A model generated the notes under the pieces. The model made no database searches and was not told the DNA's origin. It saw only the letters and a list, made by a program, of their open reading frames with translations. A stretch of 64,000 nt of DNA. Source: Salticus scenicus. Its lineage: Eukaryota > Arthropoda > Arachnida > Araneae > Salticidae. Shown piece by piece: positions 30,573-42,983 of the stretch (position 1 is its first letter; each line of letters starts with the position of its first letter). Location of the stretch: NCBI GenBank assembly GCA_963930645.1, contig OZ005657.1, positions 48,772,153 to 48,836,152 of the forward strand, read 5' to 3'. A program made the translations under genes and the position numbers.

Positions 30573-31900
30573 TTAGCCTTCCTCTTAGACAAGCTGGTTT
30601 ATACACATGTATTGAACCTAAACTCTAATATCAACTTTATGTTGGGAACTAGAACTACTGAATACTTTTTTGAACTGAATGTATCTTATTTCATACATTT
30701 CATCATTCTGTGCGAGTGGTTAGATCGTAATTCTTTATAATTGGAATTTTATGTCTCCCTTGTGGGTAATAAAGTAAAAAATTCTATTATATTTTTGTTT
30801 CATTGTCATGACAAAGTTTTCTACTTTACATACCGCTATTATGTCAACATTTTAGCACGCTTTACTATATTACAACCGCATTAAGGTAAAATTCATCAAA
30901 TTAATATCCATGCAATAAAGAAAATACTTTAGGGACATTTAAAGCGATTTATACTCTTGAAAGAGTTATTAAACATAGAATTTAAGACGAAATGTATACA
31001 GGAAAATTATTTTGTTTAAATAACGTTTTAATTTTAAATCATTATTTCGCAAATTCGCCTCGATTAATATCATTGTTATTCAAATAAATTTTCTGGATAA
31101 AAGTTTCATATAAATTTGTTTCGTGAATTTGCATTTTTTTACTGTTTTGAAACGTGATAAAAATATTTAAATTCTTATTTGGCTAAAAATAATAATAATT
31201 ATTATTATTATTTTAAATATATACACTTGTAAAGTTCTTACAAGTTTGGAATTTTTAATTTCACATGAATAATTCAAAATATATGATTATTATTCTGGAG
31301 GGTATTTGAAGAAAGATAGCTGAATAAGATGTTCAAAATAAGTAGTATGATAATATTAAACTTAATTTTGCGGATTTTTAAAAGCTTTAAAATAAATTCC
31401 GGACAGTACATTCTCATCATTTACTTTCTGTGAAGTATTTTGTTAAAAAGGATAAAATTCTTATTGTCCAGAAAATTAAGTTCTGTAGACTTTAACTTTT
31501 GGGGACTGTTTTTGGAAACACAAGTTAATAATTTTCCAAAAGTTTTGATTAACTTTTGAAACAAACAAATTAAAGTAACTTTAATTAAACTTTTAAAGTT
31601 CAAGGCTTTTACGAAAATACTCGAGACACCCACAAAATAAACTAAGAATGAAAATTTATATTAACAGAATGGAATCAAATATTTTAAGCAAAGTTTAATT
31701 ATTTCAAATTAAATATTAATAAATTAAACAAAATGCATAGATGACAGGTCAGTTATTTTCAACGGAGACTTCATGCCGGAAACATTTTTTTTAAAGTTTA
31801 TTTAATTTTATTTATTTGTCAAAAACATACGTGACAGATTCCTTTTCAAAAATACTAGTGTATAAATCGGATTTAAAAATTAAGAATGTTGGCAGCTATG
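30573..31900. other. AT-rich DNA, no gene seen
   Basis: No terminal repeats or protein similarity found. A short M4-like end (AATGTTGGCAGCTATG) is present at about 31886-31901. Confidence 0.45.
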
Positions 31901-31917
31901 AAACTGATTATGTCGAA

Positions 31918-32150
31918 TAGTTATTGTAGTTGTACGGTTTAAGGCCGACTGCCTACGCTAGGGTCTTAGACCTATAGGTGGAGTGCCCTCCGTGGGGTCA
32001 TTCTAAGGGGTCCTAGCCCGTATTTACGCGAGTTTCAGAGGAAACTACGGAAAATTCCGAAAGGTTAGGTCGATGAGCGTGGCCTGGGATCGAACCCGGC
32101 ACTTCCCATCTACCAGCTTTGAGCGCTGAACCGCTCGAACGCTATTGGGC
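31918..32150 (-). mobile_element. tRNA-derived SINE S2 with 12-bp target duplication
   Basis: On the minus strand it starts GCCCAATAGCGTTCGAGCGG, an A-box region, then the B-box CCGGGTTCGATCCC. The body contains ACCCCACGGAGGGCACTCCA and a CTAGCGTAGGCAGTCGGCC tail, with no poly-A. GATTATGTCGAA occurs at 31906-31917 and 32151-32162. The tRNA-like head has extra spacing between boxes, as in serine- or leucine-type tRNAs. Fragments of the family lie at 17036 and near 52140. Confidence 0.82.
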
Positions 32151-32305
32151 GATTATGTCGAAATACAAGAACAGATTGCTTATAACAAATATTTAATGTA
32201 TTGTCCTTTTTTTATACTCACAATAAATGAAGGTTTGCTTTAATAAACTTGATTAAAACTCCATTATATACATTTTGTTTATCTAGTTTCTAGTTAATTT
32301 ATTCT

Positions 32306-32309
<4 letters not shown>

Positions 32310-32342
<33 letters not shown>

Positions 32343-32365
32343 TAGATAGATAGATAGATAGATAG
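32310..32365. repeat. compound microsatellite (TA)n(GATA)n
   Basis: (TA) from 32310 to 32340 passes directly into six GATA repeats to 32365. Confidence 0.95.
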
Positions 32366-32540
32366 TGTGATTCTACGATCATTGGACAAACTTGGAGGAG
32401 AGATAGAGGACATCACAAAAATGGAGACTTGTACAGGAACCCATAACCGCAAACGTCATTATAGCCATTTAAGAACTAAATGTTTTCATTAAAATCCAGA
32501 AAACTCAGCCTACTTTTTTAAATTTTTAAATTTTGTATGC

Positions 32541-32654
32541 AGGAGTGGAAATTTGATGCAGAATTCACACCGGTATTTATTTAAAAATTTTCACTATTCA
32601 TAAAATTCATATTTCATAAATACCGGTATGAGTTCTGCGCCAAAATTCACACCT
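32541..32654. repeat. M15 palindromic repeat, copy 2
   Basis: GCAGAATTCACACCGGTATT on the left, its inverse AATACCGGTATGAGTTCTGC on the right, within outer AGGAGTGG / ACACCT. Confidence 0.6.
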
Positions 32655-33014
32655 ATGTATATGCTTTCTTATTTTTCAAAATCATTCACAATATTCGTAT
32701 TAATGCAATCAGTGTAATAAAATACATCATTAAAAAAAAAAGAAATATTACGACGTATATTTATTTATGTAAACATTAGCATGTAAAAACTTTAATAATA
32801 CGCAACATTCGACAGACACACTCATATCTGGATTTTATTGTTAAAACCCCCAAAACATCCTGTTCTTAAATAAGGGCGTTTGCGGCCATGTGTTCCTATG
32901 CAATTTCCAATCCTTGTGATGTTGTCTAACTTCTCTCCAAGCTTGTTCCATGACCGTAGAGTCATCCTGTATATATATAGGTTATAATAATTTCAGTATC
33001 AATTATTATTACTA

Positions 33015-33195
33015 CAGAGCTGCCAACCTAATCCGGCAAATTGTTAGTACCGCCCATTTTTCTACACCACTTAATTTTTAGAGTATTTATTTTCTTATTG
33101 CCTCGAAAATATGTTTGATTAGAATTACTGTAAAAATTAAGTGGTGTAGAAAAATGGGCGGTACTAACAATTTGCCGAATTAGGTTGGCAGCTCG
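33015..33195. mobile_element. M8 palindromic MITE, copy 1
   Basis: CAGAGCTGCCAACCTAATCC to GAATTAGGTTGGCAGCTCG. Inner arms TAGTACCGCCCATTTTTCTA and its inverse are almost exact. TTACTA flanks both sides. Confidence 0.82.
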
Positions 33196-33199
33196 GTTA

Positions 33200-33889
33200 C
33201 TATATAAAATTTATGGGTTTAGTAAACTATTTAAGCTTTAAAATGGAAGTTTTAAATGTAATTGATACGCAATATAAGTTTAACCCATTTTATCCCGTTG
33301 TCCTATTTAAAGGACAGCTGAAAAATAGCATATAGAAACCAGAATTTGCTTGGTGCGAATATTTTGTCAGCTGGAGTATATAATGGTATATCTAAGCTTC
33401 TGCTAGCGTGTTACGTGTCTCACCTCCTCCTCCTCCTCCATCGTGAATCTTTGTTTAACCATTACATTAAGGGGCGTAGCTTATCTTCCCTTTGAGGTTG
33501 AAAATTCTTTCTGGTGAACTATCATGTAAATAAGAAAGTATTATACAGATAAAGCAAAACTTTATACTCGGAAAGCATCTTTCACTATTGAAGAGAATAC
33601 TAAAACAAATTTCATCCTCTTTATTTCAATGTCCTGCGTACAAGGTGAATAAGATTTTTTATACAGAATATATATATTTTTTCAAATTTTGTTGTATTTA
33701 GTTTATGTAGGTTTAATTAATCTTAAAAAATATAATTTTTATCAAATTTGAGCAAAATAAATAAATTGGGATAAAATGTGTTAAATTAGCTTCATCATAT
33801 ATAATTTATTATATATCTGTATTTATTATATATACCATATATATTTTTTTAAATGTAAGGTTAATAATGAAGGTGTTTTAGATAATAGT
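33200..33889. other. AT-rich DNA, no gene seen
   Basis: Contains only short (TA)-rich runs and a (CTC)n stretch at about 33421-33440. Confidence 0.5.
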
Positions 33890-34078
33890 TACTGTAATTT
33901 CTGGCGTAAAAGTCGCTGGCGAGATATTCCTGTTTTATACTAGAAATTTTAATTGATAAAATATAATACTTTTATACACAGCAATTCTCGGTACTAACGT
34001 AACTATAATTGTTAATTAAAATTCTGATTTCAAATCTATTTATCTGATCTGCGGCTTATACACCGAAAATTAAGATAA
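33890..34078. mobile_element. M14 MITE, copy 2
   Basis: TTACTGTAATTTCTGGCGTA on the left; CGGCTTATACACCGAAAATT on the right. Diverged relative to 3866-4055. Confidence 0.6.
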
Positions 34079-34160
34079 AATATTGGATTTAACTTAAATT
34101 GATTTTAAAGAATGTCTAACCCTTTTCCGGTCCAGTTAAATTTCCCGTTCAGGTCAGTGC

Positions 34161-34352
34161 ATAGTTGCCAATATTTTAATTTATTCTGGAGTATTTTTAG
34201 CCCGCTTTTATTTCGCATCACTTTATTTTTAGAATATTTTACTCCAATGTGTAACTACGATAAAATAAGAAAAAATTACCTAAAAAAAAAAAGTGGTATG
34301 GAATAAAGGCGGGGCTAAAAATGCTCCAGAATCAATTAAAATGTTGACAACC
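34161..34352. mobile_element. M4 palindromic MITE
   Basis: ATAGTTGCCAATATTTTAATT to ATTAAAATGTTGACAAC, with GGCGGGGCTAAAAATGCTCC in the right arm. It abuts an M1. Confidence 0.75.
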
Positions 34353-34356
34353 CTGT

Positions 34357-34526
34357 CAGTGTTGTCAAATTTAACGACACTTTTATTCAATATCCACCAC
34401 TAAATTTCAACTGTAATGATTGCCTAACCACTTCGAAGGTTATTCGTCAATTATGTATATTAAATATCCCTCCTCAAAATTATTGGTGGTAGTTAAATAA
34501 AAAAGTCTCTGAATTTGACAATACTC
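34357..34526. mobile_element. M1 hAT-like MITE
   Basis: CAGTGTTGTCAAATTTAACG to GAATTTGACAATACT. The inner TTTTATTCAATATCCACCA pairs with TTGGTGGTAGTTAAATAAAA. It directly follows an M4. Confidence 0.72.
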
Positions 34527-34529
34527 TTT

Positions 34530-35389
34530 AGAACTTTAGGGCTGGCAAAGATTAAATAATATGAAATGTTGACTAACATAATTGTTTATATCCTTAAAAT
34601 TACTGAACTCGTAAATAATCCCAAATCTCACGTTAAACTAAGTACCAATTCCCCTACCTTATAGTCACATAAATACTATGTTAATTAATTGAATCTTTAA
34701 TGGGTTTCTTCTTAAGTTTTATTTTATTTTATTTATTATTATTACTATTTTTTATTCATATATTTATTTTATTTTATTTTTTGCAGTAAATATAATCTTC
34801 ATTTCAACTTTTTACATTGTTACCATATGGTCTTGGAAAAATTTTGGGAAAAGTTGGACGCCCGGAAAACTTATTTAACTCACTCCACCAGTCTTAAGTC
34901 GTAGTGGCCTCCGAAGCTTCTTTTCTTGCTATCATTATTTAGTTATTTATTTTTTTGTTCATCTTTAATCATATTTTCTACATATAATTTTATCCACCAA
35001 CGTTTCAAAAACAGTTCACATTAACTTAAAAAAAAAAAAAAAAAAAAAAGACTTTTTACTTGTATGAGGCTTCATTTCCACATGTGGTTCTTTGTTCATT
35101 TACTCACTTCTTCCTTCGTGGTGTTTGATTATTGTAATGATAAATTCTTACACACACACATAATTACTTCAACTTTTATTAAAAATTTAATGGGAATTTT
35201 TATGAGCTTTTGCATCAGTTTTTTTATGATTAAATAAGGTAAACAGTTCTGTAAAGGTTAACGGGTATCGAAAAATCGGAGCGGTTGGAAGCAATGATAT
35301 ATATATATGATCTGTCACATATGTTGATATTGACATACATTTTTAATTCATTGTGAATAAATTTTACACCTTATTCTGCTTGTATTAGT
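34530..35389. other. AT-rich DNA, no gene seen
   Basis: A-tract at 35029-35049. CGCCCGGAAAACTTATTTAACTC near 34860 resembles a block near 54540 (GCTCGACAAACTAGTTTAACC), a possible undefined dispersed repeat. Confidence 0.4.
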
Positions 35390-35510
35390 GTTCTCAGCAG
35401 TCAATATTTTCAATACCACTTTTTTAAAATAATATTCGTCATAAATCATAATATATCTCAAATATTGCTTTTTATAAAAAGTGGTAATCAAAATGGTGAC
35501 TGCTGAGAAC
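35390..35510. mobile_element. M16 palindromic MITE, copy 1
   Basis: GTTCTCAGCAGTCAATATTT against GGTGACTGCTGAGAAC, and AATACCACTTTTTTAAAAT against TATAAAAAGTGGTAAT. Confidence 0.65.
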
Positions 35511-35550
35511 CTTGGCGTATCTTCCGTTGTCCGCACTTATTTTTTATTTA

Positions 35551-35561
<11 letters not shown>

Positions 35562-35586
<25 letters not shown>
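35562..35586. repeat. (TA)n microsatellite
   Basis: Pure TA run. Confidence 0.9.
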
Positions 35587-36151
35587 TCCAACAGCAGAGA
35601 CCATAAAACCCTTATCTCATAAACCAGCATCAAAATACATTATTTCACTATTATTAAGTTTTATGTATGTGTATAAAATTAATTGCATAAAATTAATATT
35701 CTGAAATTAGAAACAATAGTAGATGTTTATTTATAGTATCACAATATCAGTGTGCCTTCGGGTATTAAATTAGAATAGTTATTGTTGCTAAACTTCCAAA
35801 TCACGAAGTTAATTAACTTTTAATTTTTGAGACTATTACACAGTTTTCCGATTCATGAAGCATATAATTTTTACTATTGACTCAGAGAAAAAAAGGTTTG
35901 TCATCGTTCCCTTAGGTCATACATGTGATAAATGTGAGCTTTCAGAAACATTTCTCGTAAACTTCCATTTAGTCACTTAATATATAATTGTCACATTCAC
36001 TTGTTTACAACCTACGAATAACTTACTCAAGAATGCTCCTTTCAAGAAGTAAATCTATAAAAAGTGTTTTATTTTATTATTATTTTTGTTTGTTTGTTTT
36101 GTTTTTCAAGAATGCAATTATTGATATTTTTTTTAGTAAAGGAGCTCAACA

Positions 36152-36170
36152 CAGAGCTACCACAGGTAGC

Positions 36171-36211
<41 letters not shown>

Positions 36212-36330
36212 TTCGTACTGCTATTTCCATCACATAAAACTTATAATAAATTTATGCATACAAAGTGCAGATTTACCTGCACAAATATATTATAAATTTT
36301 ATTTTTTGGAAATAGTGGCACGAAAAGTAT
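36152..36330. repeat. M12 hairpin repeat, copy 3, with (TTA)n
   Basis: AGAGCTACCACAGGTAGCTT, an expanded (TTA)n at 36170-36212, then the common hairpin ending AAATAGTGGCACGAAAAG. Confidence 0.68.
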
Positions 36331-36363
36331 TAAAAAATAATAATGTAAATATATATATATATA

Positions 36364-38034
36364 CACTAAGCGACAAAAAAAAAAGCCGCACTTGGATATT
36401 TTCCTTTTCGCTTTCTACAACTGCCAAATTTATCGTTTAAAAAGCAAATTTTCGAACATATTTTATTATGTTGTCCACCACATACACATTAGTACTCAGT
36501 CCAGTGTTAAAAACAAAATACAATAGTCAGGAAAATTGTAATTTTAGAAATTATTTCAAAAATGATAAGAATAAGGCAGTTAACGATGCCACAAAAAGTA
36601 TTAATTTTTGAATGAAAATCAAAAAATATTTTAATACGTGAGATGGTAAAATAATTAAATGCTAACGAAATATTGGTAAAACGGTTTTTAGCAAGTTATA
36701 ACGTTTTTTGGTCGTTTAAACTGGAAATTTGGTTTATGGCGGCCATGTTGCTCATCCAAGCGAGATGACCGTAAGTTAAAAAGCCATTTCTTATAAAATC
36801 GGTTTGTATTACATTTAGAACATAAAAGAGATTCAGAAAAAGTGTTTAGCAGCATAATTTCTTCAACAACAGTACAGCAACTATTAAACAAAGCAGGTTT
36901 AAATGACAGAGAATTTGAAAAAATTCCATGCTTAGTGAAGAAAATTAGGAAACCATGACCACAGATGGCTAAAAAAATAAAAAATGATTAGTTAATTATT
37001 GGGCTGAACTGTTTCTCTTTGATGAGTCAAGTTTAACTTATTTCGAGCTAAAGAAAACAAGCGGAACTGACAACGAAAATATGACCGACTTAATGAAAAT
37101 CACACTTTTAAAACAGTGACACAATCTCCGTACATTATGGTACGGAGGTGCATAACTTTTCAAACAGTCGGACAAATTATTATGCTCAAGGGATCAATTA
37201 ACTCGAAATAAAACATAATCTTCATAAAAGTATTGCCTGACCGACTATTTTGGAGGTATCTTGGACATTTCCGTAAACAGCATTTTACGCTGAAAATGCA
37301 CCTTACTACGCGGCGTCTGTGGTCAGTTTATTACTTCAAATTCTCAAAATTTCCTATCTATTCCAATGAGAACCTATAATTCTGTTAGTAATCATATATT
37401 TTTTCATTTTAAGTTAAATCCCACAAAAGATATAGTAAAATTTCTTCTTTACCAGACATGAGAATAGTCCTAATCGCGATCCTCACGAAAATGTTTCGTC
37501 AATAAAAAAGAGGGGAAGAGGGGAGAGGATTCGAAATTTGCAGCCTATAACTCTGCCTGAACTAGAAAAAATTATTTGTGATATTTTGCACGTTGAAATT
37601 TCTGAGATTTATATTAAAACACTGTATAATACTAGCCCATTGCGCATTAAAGCAGTAATTCCATATATAGGTGGAATTAAACCAATGCAGAATACATATT
37701 TTTAATAAAAAATTGCTTAGATCTAACAAAAAAAAAATAGTTTTATTTCATATATTAAAATATAACTTATTTATTTCATTTAATAAATCATAACAGAATA
37801 CAAAGTGTATTATGTTGAAAAAGAAAGTTTTATGCACATTTTTAAAAATTACTTCGTAGTGTGCAATAATGCAAATTATTAAATCGAAAATGTACATAGG
37901 TATAATTTCATCCCTTTGGTATTGCGCAAATAAGAGAGTTTCATTTGTTTCAAACATTAATTTTAAAGTTATTACGAATAAAAAAGGTATAAGTCATTTT
38001 TTCTGCAGTGCGGCTTTTTTTTTGTCGCTTAGTG
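36364..38034 (+). mobile_element. Tc1-like transposon, fossil with intact ends
   Basis: 1671 bp. The left end CACTAAGCGACAAAAAAAAA is inverted almost exactly at the right (TTTTTTTTTGTCGCTTAGTG). TA lies at 36362-36363 and 38035-38036. The inner tips also share GCCGCACT. Length and TA target fit Tc1. A degraded transposase on the plus strand occupies the middle. Confidence 0.88.
36700..37640 (+). pseudogene. Tc1-like transposase, heavily degraded
   Basis: No frame longer than ~60 codons survives, but ordered fragments are recognisable. LFDESSLTYFELKK at about 37016 is the LFSDES-type first catalytic Asp segment. A tryptophan/glycine-containing VRRC-ITFQTVGQIIMLKGS follows at about 37140. AENAPYYAASVVS at about 37292 stands where family members have QQDNAPCH, so the second Asp is replaced by Glu or lost. 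A PDMRIVLIAI stretch near 37454 stands where SPDLNPIE is expected, so the last acidic residue is lost. Inactive. Confidence 0.7.
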
Positions 38035-38043
38035 TATATATAT

Positions 38044-38370
38044 ATATATATGTACAAGTTTTTTGTTTGTAACACTAACGGTTCTCAACTAAATATTATA
38101 AATTTTGCAGAAAAATTAACAAAATATTAGAGAAATATTATTCTGAAAAAATAAAATACATACATTTAATTTTTTATAAAATGTACGTATCTGTATAAAA
38201 AAAAAAAAAAAAAAAAAAACTGTGCAAGCGAGAAAAACAGTACTTTTTATATTGCATAGCTTAAAAGCTAGGTATATAGGGCAAGTTATGTCAAAAGATC
38301 ATTTGTAAAGAATTAAGATTAAGATGGTTATTGTCAAAAGAATAAGCTAGATTTTAAATATTTTCTAAGT
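38044..38370. repeat. dispersed repeat, shared with 3133-3460
   Basis: ACAAGTTTTTTGTTTGTAAC, TTGCAGAAAAATTAACAAAA and AAGAATAAGCTAGATTTTAAA in the same order as at 3.1 kb. An A-tract lies at 38198-38219. Confidence 0.6.
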
Positions 38371-39548
38371 ATTGGAAGTACATAAGTGACTATGTACAGT
38401 CAGCCAAAAAAAAAACGCCACCCCCCCCCACCTAATTTCGCCGTAAATTATCGTAAAAACAATTGACTGGTACCGATCGATTTGTAATAACGTCTAGTTT
38501 ATAACGGTATAGTTACATTTTGCCTAAGGGGTCGTCTACATATTAAAACTGGCATTGACTTCATTTTCTTCAATGGCAACCCCTATTTTTGACTTCATAT
38601 TCAGATTTCTGAGATCAAGGCGGTTCGGAAAACATACCTATTTATATACTTTAAATTAATTCTAAATAGAGTTACACGTGAAAATGTATTAGGGATCCGT
38701 CTATATATTTAGAAAATATAAATCATGATCTACCACATGGTATTCATTATTTATTAAGTTTCACAACGGAAAAAAAAATTCAGAATTGTTAATTATAAAA
38801 TAAAAAATGACTAATTCACAGAACTCTCTGGGTTAGTCTATGAATTAAAATATTTTTATTGGTTTCCATTGATTAAACATCAAATAGTTCACTCCATACG
38901 AAGAAAATTAAATAGCTAGAATAGATATTAAAATATCTATCAAAAAAAAAGAAAAAAAGGTAAATGGTTCTAAATTTGTTTGAAAATTCAAAATTACTTT
39001 AACTCAAGCTGCCGTATAATTGTCTGAAACGATGACACTCAACCTGGTTCCCACGGCCGTTTCACAGTGACAATGGGAGTTTGTTTTGATACTGCAGCAA
39101 TTTCATTTTCTTTAATTTAGTTGACTTTTTAAAAATATTAAAACAGATTTTTATATATATATATATTTTTTTTTTTTTCATTAATTATTATTATTTTTTT
39201 TTTCATGACATTATTAAAAACTTTTACATAAATGTCCACGATATTCTTTTGCTTTTATATTTTATAATGTGTAACAAATTAATATGCAAAATAATAAATC
39301 CTACTACTTAATGGGATGTTCTAAAATTCTACTCTTAACACAGATACCGAGTGGACGGTGGGTGTAGAAAGGCTGACTACCCTTAATCTAAATCTTCAAT
39401 TGAAAAGGTCAAAATGTTACATTACTCTATTAAAAAAAAAAAAATAAATAAATAAATAAATAAAAGGGGGAAGAAAGAAAGAAAATAATAATAATAAAAT
39501 AAAATAAATAAAATAAATATAAATAAATATATAATCTAAATAATAAAC

Positions 39549-39701
39549 TATGGGAACAGAAGCAGGGAAGCCATCGTCTCCGTGAACGATAAAAATTACG
39601 ATGGCGTGTCTCCGGACCATCGTAGGGGTGCGTCCCAGACCGTCGCCAATTACCCATGGCGCAGTACTAGTGTGACATTAAACCCAACCTACCTACCTAC
39701 C
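39549..39701 (-). repeat. S3 repeat, most complete copy
   Basis: Reversed, it reads GTTGGGTTTAATGTCACACT, GGGTAATTGGCGACGG, GATGGTCCGGAGACACGCCA and GGAGACGATGGCTTCCCTGC. The left flank is an (AAATA)-rich tract at 39430-39540. Confidence 0.62.
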
Positions 39702-39947
39702 AATATATTGTGGTGTGAACTGGCGTATAAGTGACCGATTACGCATGTATTTCAGTGTGGAATGGCTTTCTTAGTAGGAAAAATCTGTTTGGATTTTCAC
39801 AAATATATATGATTTTAAGTTTATTTAAAATTTGCTTTGGAAGAAGATGATGACTCCTCATTTAAATGCTAATGCTGAAGGTCACATGTGGATAGCTGTA
39901 AAAAGTAAAAATCTATGTTAAAGTAAGATAAATTTCTCTAAAAAAAA

Positions 39948-40005
39948 AAAAAAAAAAAAAGGAATAACAGTGGGCTAAAAATACCCCGGAATAAATTAAA
40001 ATGGT
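39948..40005. mobile_element. M4 right-end fragment
   Basis: GGGCTAAAAATACCCCGGAA then TAAATTAAAATGG. Truncated. Confidence 0.5.
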
Positions 40006-40408
40006 TTTTATTCTGGTTTTAGTCAGGTGATATCACTTGTGCTAAATAGCTGGATCCGCCCTGTCTTAAGCTCAGGTTCAGCTCATCATTAAAATATTGT
40101 TTTTAATATCTGCCGCACCAAAATGTTCAAAACACAAATGCCAATTTTCATATACTTTAAATCTTCCCGTTTCAACTTTAAAAGCATTTAGATTAATTTA
40201 TTTTGTTTTGAATTTTTAAATTTAGACGATTAAAGTCTTTTAAATGAAATTTCAGGATTCTGTAAGATCAATATCTATATATTTGAAAGTAATAAGACTA
40301 TTCCTTTGTTTTAAATTTTTATTCCATAATAATTGTGACTTTGATTTCGTGATTAGGAAATTGAAAATAAATACTATTGAGCTATGTTCCAATAATAGAT
40401 CTTATAAA

Positions 40409-40445
<37 letters not shown>

Positions 40446-41944
40446 CAATTTTTCACTATTTGATTCTGCATTAAAAACTTTTAATAGAAATTTGATATTT
40501 TATTATGTTACATTATGGGATAAATTTTAAATAACACAAAGCTTACAAACGGTACAGTAACGAAATGCAAATATGTCACAACAAAATTTAAACAGAAAAA
40601 CAGAAAATTCATGGTAAAAAATCTTTTTAAAATTATTAAATATTTATAATAATAATAATAAAACGATTGTCGAATGCATAATTGCTGTTTCATGCAATCA
40701 GTTTCGCTTTACCGTGTTTTCTAAAACATGATATTTAACTAGAGGTGTACGTACTCTTGAATATTGAAATACGAAAAAAAGTGTAACAGGGTTAAAATAG
40801 AATTTTAGCAGCGAAAAACTAGAAAAAGATATTTAACACTTATGAAGAAAGACTTAACATATTAGGATCGGATATATTCCTCTCTTGTACCGTAAGCCAC
40901 GCCTTTTCATAAATTTTCTAAAACTTTATAATATAAAACAAAATAATTTTGCATATTTGTATTTAAGTCATTTAAGTTTTGTCTTCAATAATCGATGTAG
41001 TAAATACCATTATGATTTATGCATACTAGCGTCACATATAAAGTCAAATAGGAATATGCAAATTAGTCTTTTTTTTTTCAAATAGTGTTTCAGAGAATGA
41101 GAGGCGGGGCTTCTTTTCTTTTGAAATTCTTTCACAATCCCTCGTCTACATTGTGATAACTTTACAAAAATATGCCAATTTGTATAATAAACATCGAAAT
41201 ATTGCTTAGGAAACAATAAAAATAACATAAAGGTAAATTAAAATAGTTTTCCATCAAATTATATACAAACATTTACTTATAAAGGATACAGATTATAACA
41301 AGTGACGGCCCCCTAACAGGAATAAAAAGTGAAATATCACTGTAACTCAAAAAATAATGTTTGGAACGAGCTGTAAATTTGGAAACCCATGTTTTTGATA
41401 ATGCCGGTTCTATTCGTGCAAAAATTAACATAGGTCATACTTCATAATTTTTTCAAATATGAAATTATTAATAATTTTCATAATTCAAAAAATGTTTTTT
41501 TAGCAAAAATTTGCATGGAATATGTTTGGGTCACTTCATTCTAACGAATAAAGAAAACAGTATTTAAATATCATAATTATTTCGGAAGATATGATTTAAT
41601 GTTTGTCACATTCATTTAACATTAGCATCCCCAAACTTTGACAGCTTATAACAATATGAAAAATTGAGCGAAAAATATAAACTATACCGTTTTCCGTGAT
41701 GATTCGATCCAAAGAATCCAAATAAATTATAAAAAAGGGGCGTTACCATTGAAAAAAATGAAGTTGATGTCAGTTTTAATATGTAGACGACCCCCTAAGT
41801 AAAATCTAACTATAACATTATAAACTAGACGTTATTACAATCTGATCGGTACCAGTCGCATGTTTCTACGATAATTTACGGCGAAATTAGGTGGGGGGGG
41901 GGGGTGGCGTTTTTTTTTTTTTTTTTTTTTTTTGCTGACTGTAC

Positions 41945-42354
41945 ATGTTATGTATTTAATTTGATGATCCAATTATTACAGCGACATTACGAAAAATACT
42001 ATTTTTTCTCCATATTGAGTATATAATGTATAGATTAAGTTATTTCACATGCATTTTCAAAAATCATTTTTGTAGAAAATCCCTTATATGCTTGCAAGCA
42101 ACTGAAATCATGTATTAATGCAATTCATTTGTAATTGTAACTGATGCAGAGTAAACCAAAATATTTTTTGTTTTCCTTCAGCTTGTGGTTGCACTCCTGA
42201 TTGCACTTGTCACTAAATGTTCTTTTCGTGTCTGAAGTTCAAAGCCATTTCATCCAGTAATTTTTGAGAATATAAAAAAAATGTAATAAAAAATCTAGTA
42301 ATATGTAGACAACTTACTGTAACTACATATACATACTGTATATCTACCTGTTTC
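41945..42354. other. AT-rich DNA, no gene seen
   Basis: Nothing recognised. Confidence 0.45.
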
Positions 42355-42548
42355 TACCTGTATTTTTTTTTTAGTGTTTTTCTTCTTATTTAATCGTGAT
42401 TACATCTGGAGAAACTATGGAATTCTATAAGAATTATAGAAACTTATAGAACTATAGAAACTTAGAATTCCCTACAAAAAAAGTTATGTGGAAAATGGGC
42501 GGGCACTAACAGTACTGCGGAATATTAATTAGAATGTTATCAGGTATG
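42355..42548. mobile_element. M7 MITE, partly decayed
   Basis: TTCTTCTTATTTAATCGTGATTAC, then GGGCGGGCACTAACAGTACT and AATATTAATTAGAATGTTAT. The left tip is missing. Confidence 0.58.
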
Positions 42549-42788
42549 CAGAGGGGTCGTAGCCTTGCCTTTTTTTCAGACCACTTTTAAGTCTAATAAA
42601 TTTTCGCCTCCTTTGCCACTGCATTTGTCTTTCAGAAATATTTATTGTATAATTAAAGTAACATGCTGTGATTAAACAGTATAGAAATTATTGTATAAAA
42701 ATACTGGTAGCAAAAAAGCTATTCATTTCTCAAAATTTCCTGAAAAAAAAGTCTGTCACTACGACCCCTCAGCCTCTGCATGAAAGCC

Positions 42789-42983
42789 TAGTTGCCAACA
42801 TTTTAATTTATTACGGAGAATTTTTAGCCCAGCCTATTTTCCGCATCACTTTATTTATAGAATAATTTTATACAGTATATAACTACGATAAAATAAGAAA
42901 TAAATTACTCTTAAAATAGAAGTAGTATGAAATAAAGAAGGGGCTTAAAGTACTCCGGAATAAATTAAAATGTTGGCAACTCT
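42789..42983. mobile_element. M4 palindromic MITE, complete
   Basis: TAGTTGCCAACATTTTAATT to ATTAAAATGTTGGCAACTCT. Confidence 0.78.

Larger units (their letters stand above)
38397..41941. mobile_element. large foldback element E2
   Basis: 3545 bp. Ends CAGTCAGCCAAAAAAAAAAC and, reversed, CAGTCAGCAAAAAAAA, each followed by CGCCACCCCCCCC and CCTAATTTCGCCGTAAATTA. TA lies at 38395-38396 and 41942-41943. The long inverted ends (about 370 bp) include AGGGGTCGTCTACATATTAA on both sides. Interior blocks match E1. S3 and half an M4 are nested at 39549-40005. No transposase was found. Confidence 0.75.

Noticed and set aside
35988..36440. 150-codon open frame on the plus strand
   Set aside because: It is read through the (TTA)n microsatellite and the M12 hairpin into the Tc1 left end; the leucine run is the microsatellite. 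No domain.
40411..40444. poly-A tail of a retroposed transcript
   Set aside because: No matching gene upstream and no flanking duplication; similar A-tracts are scattered all over the window.
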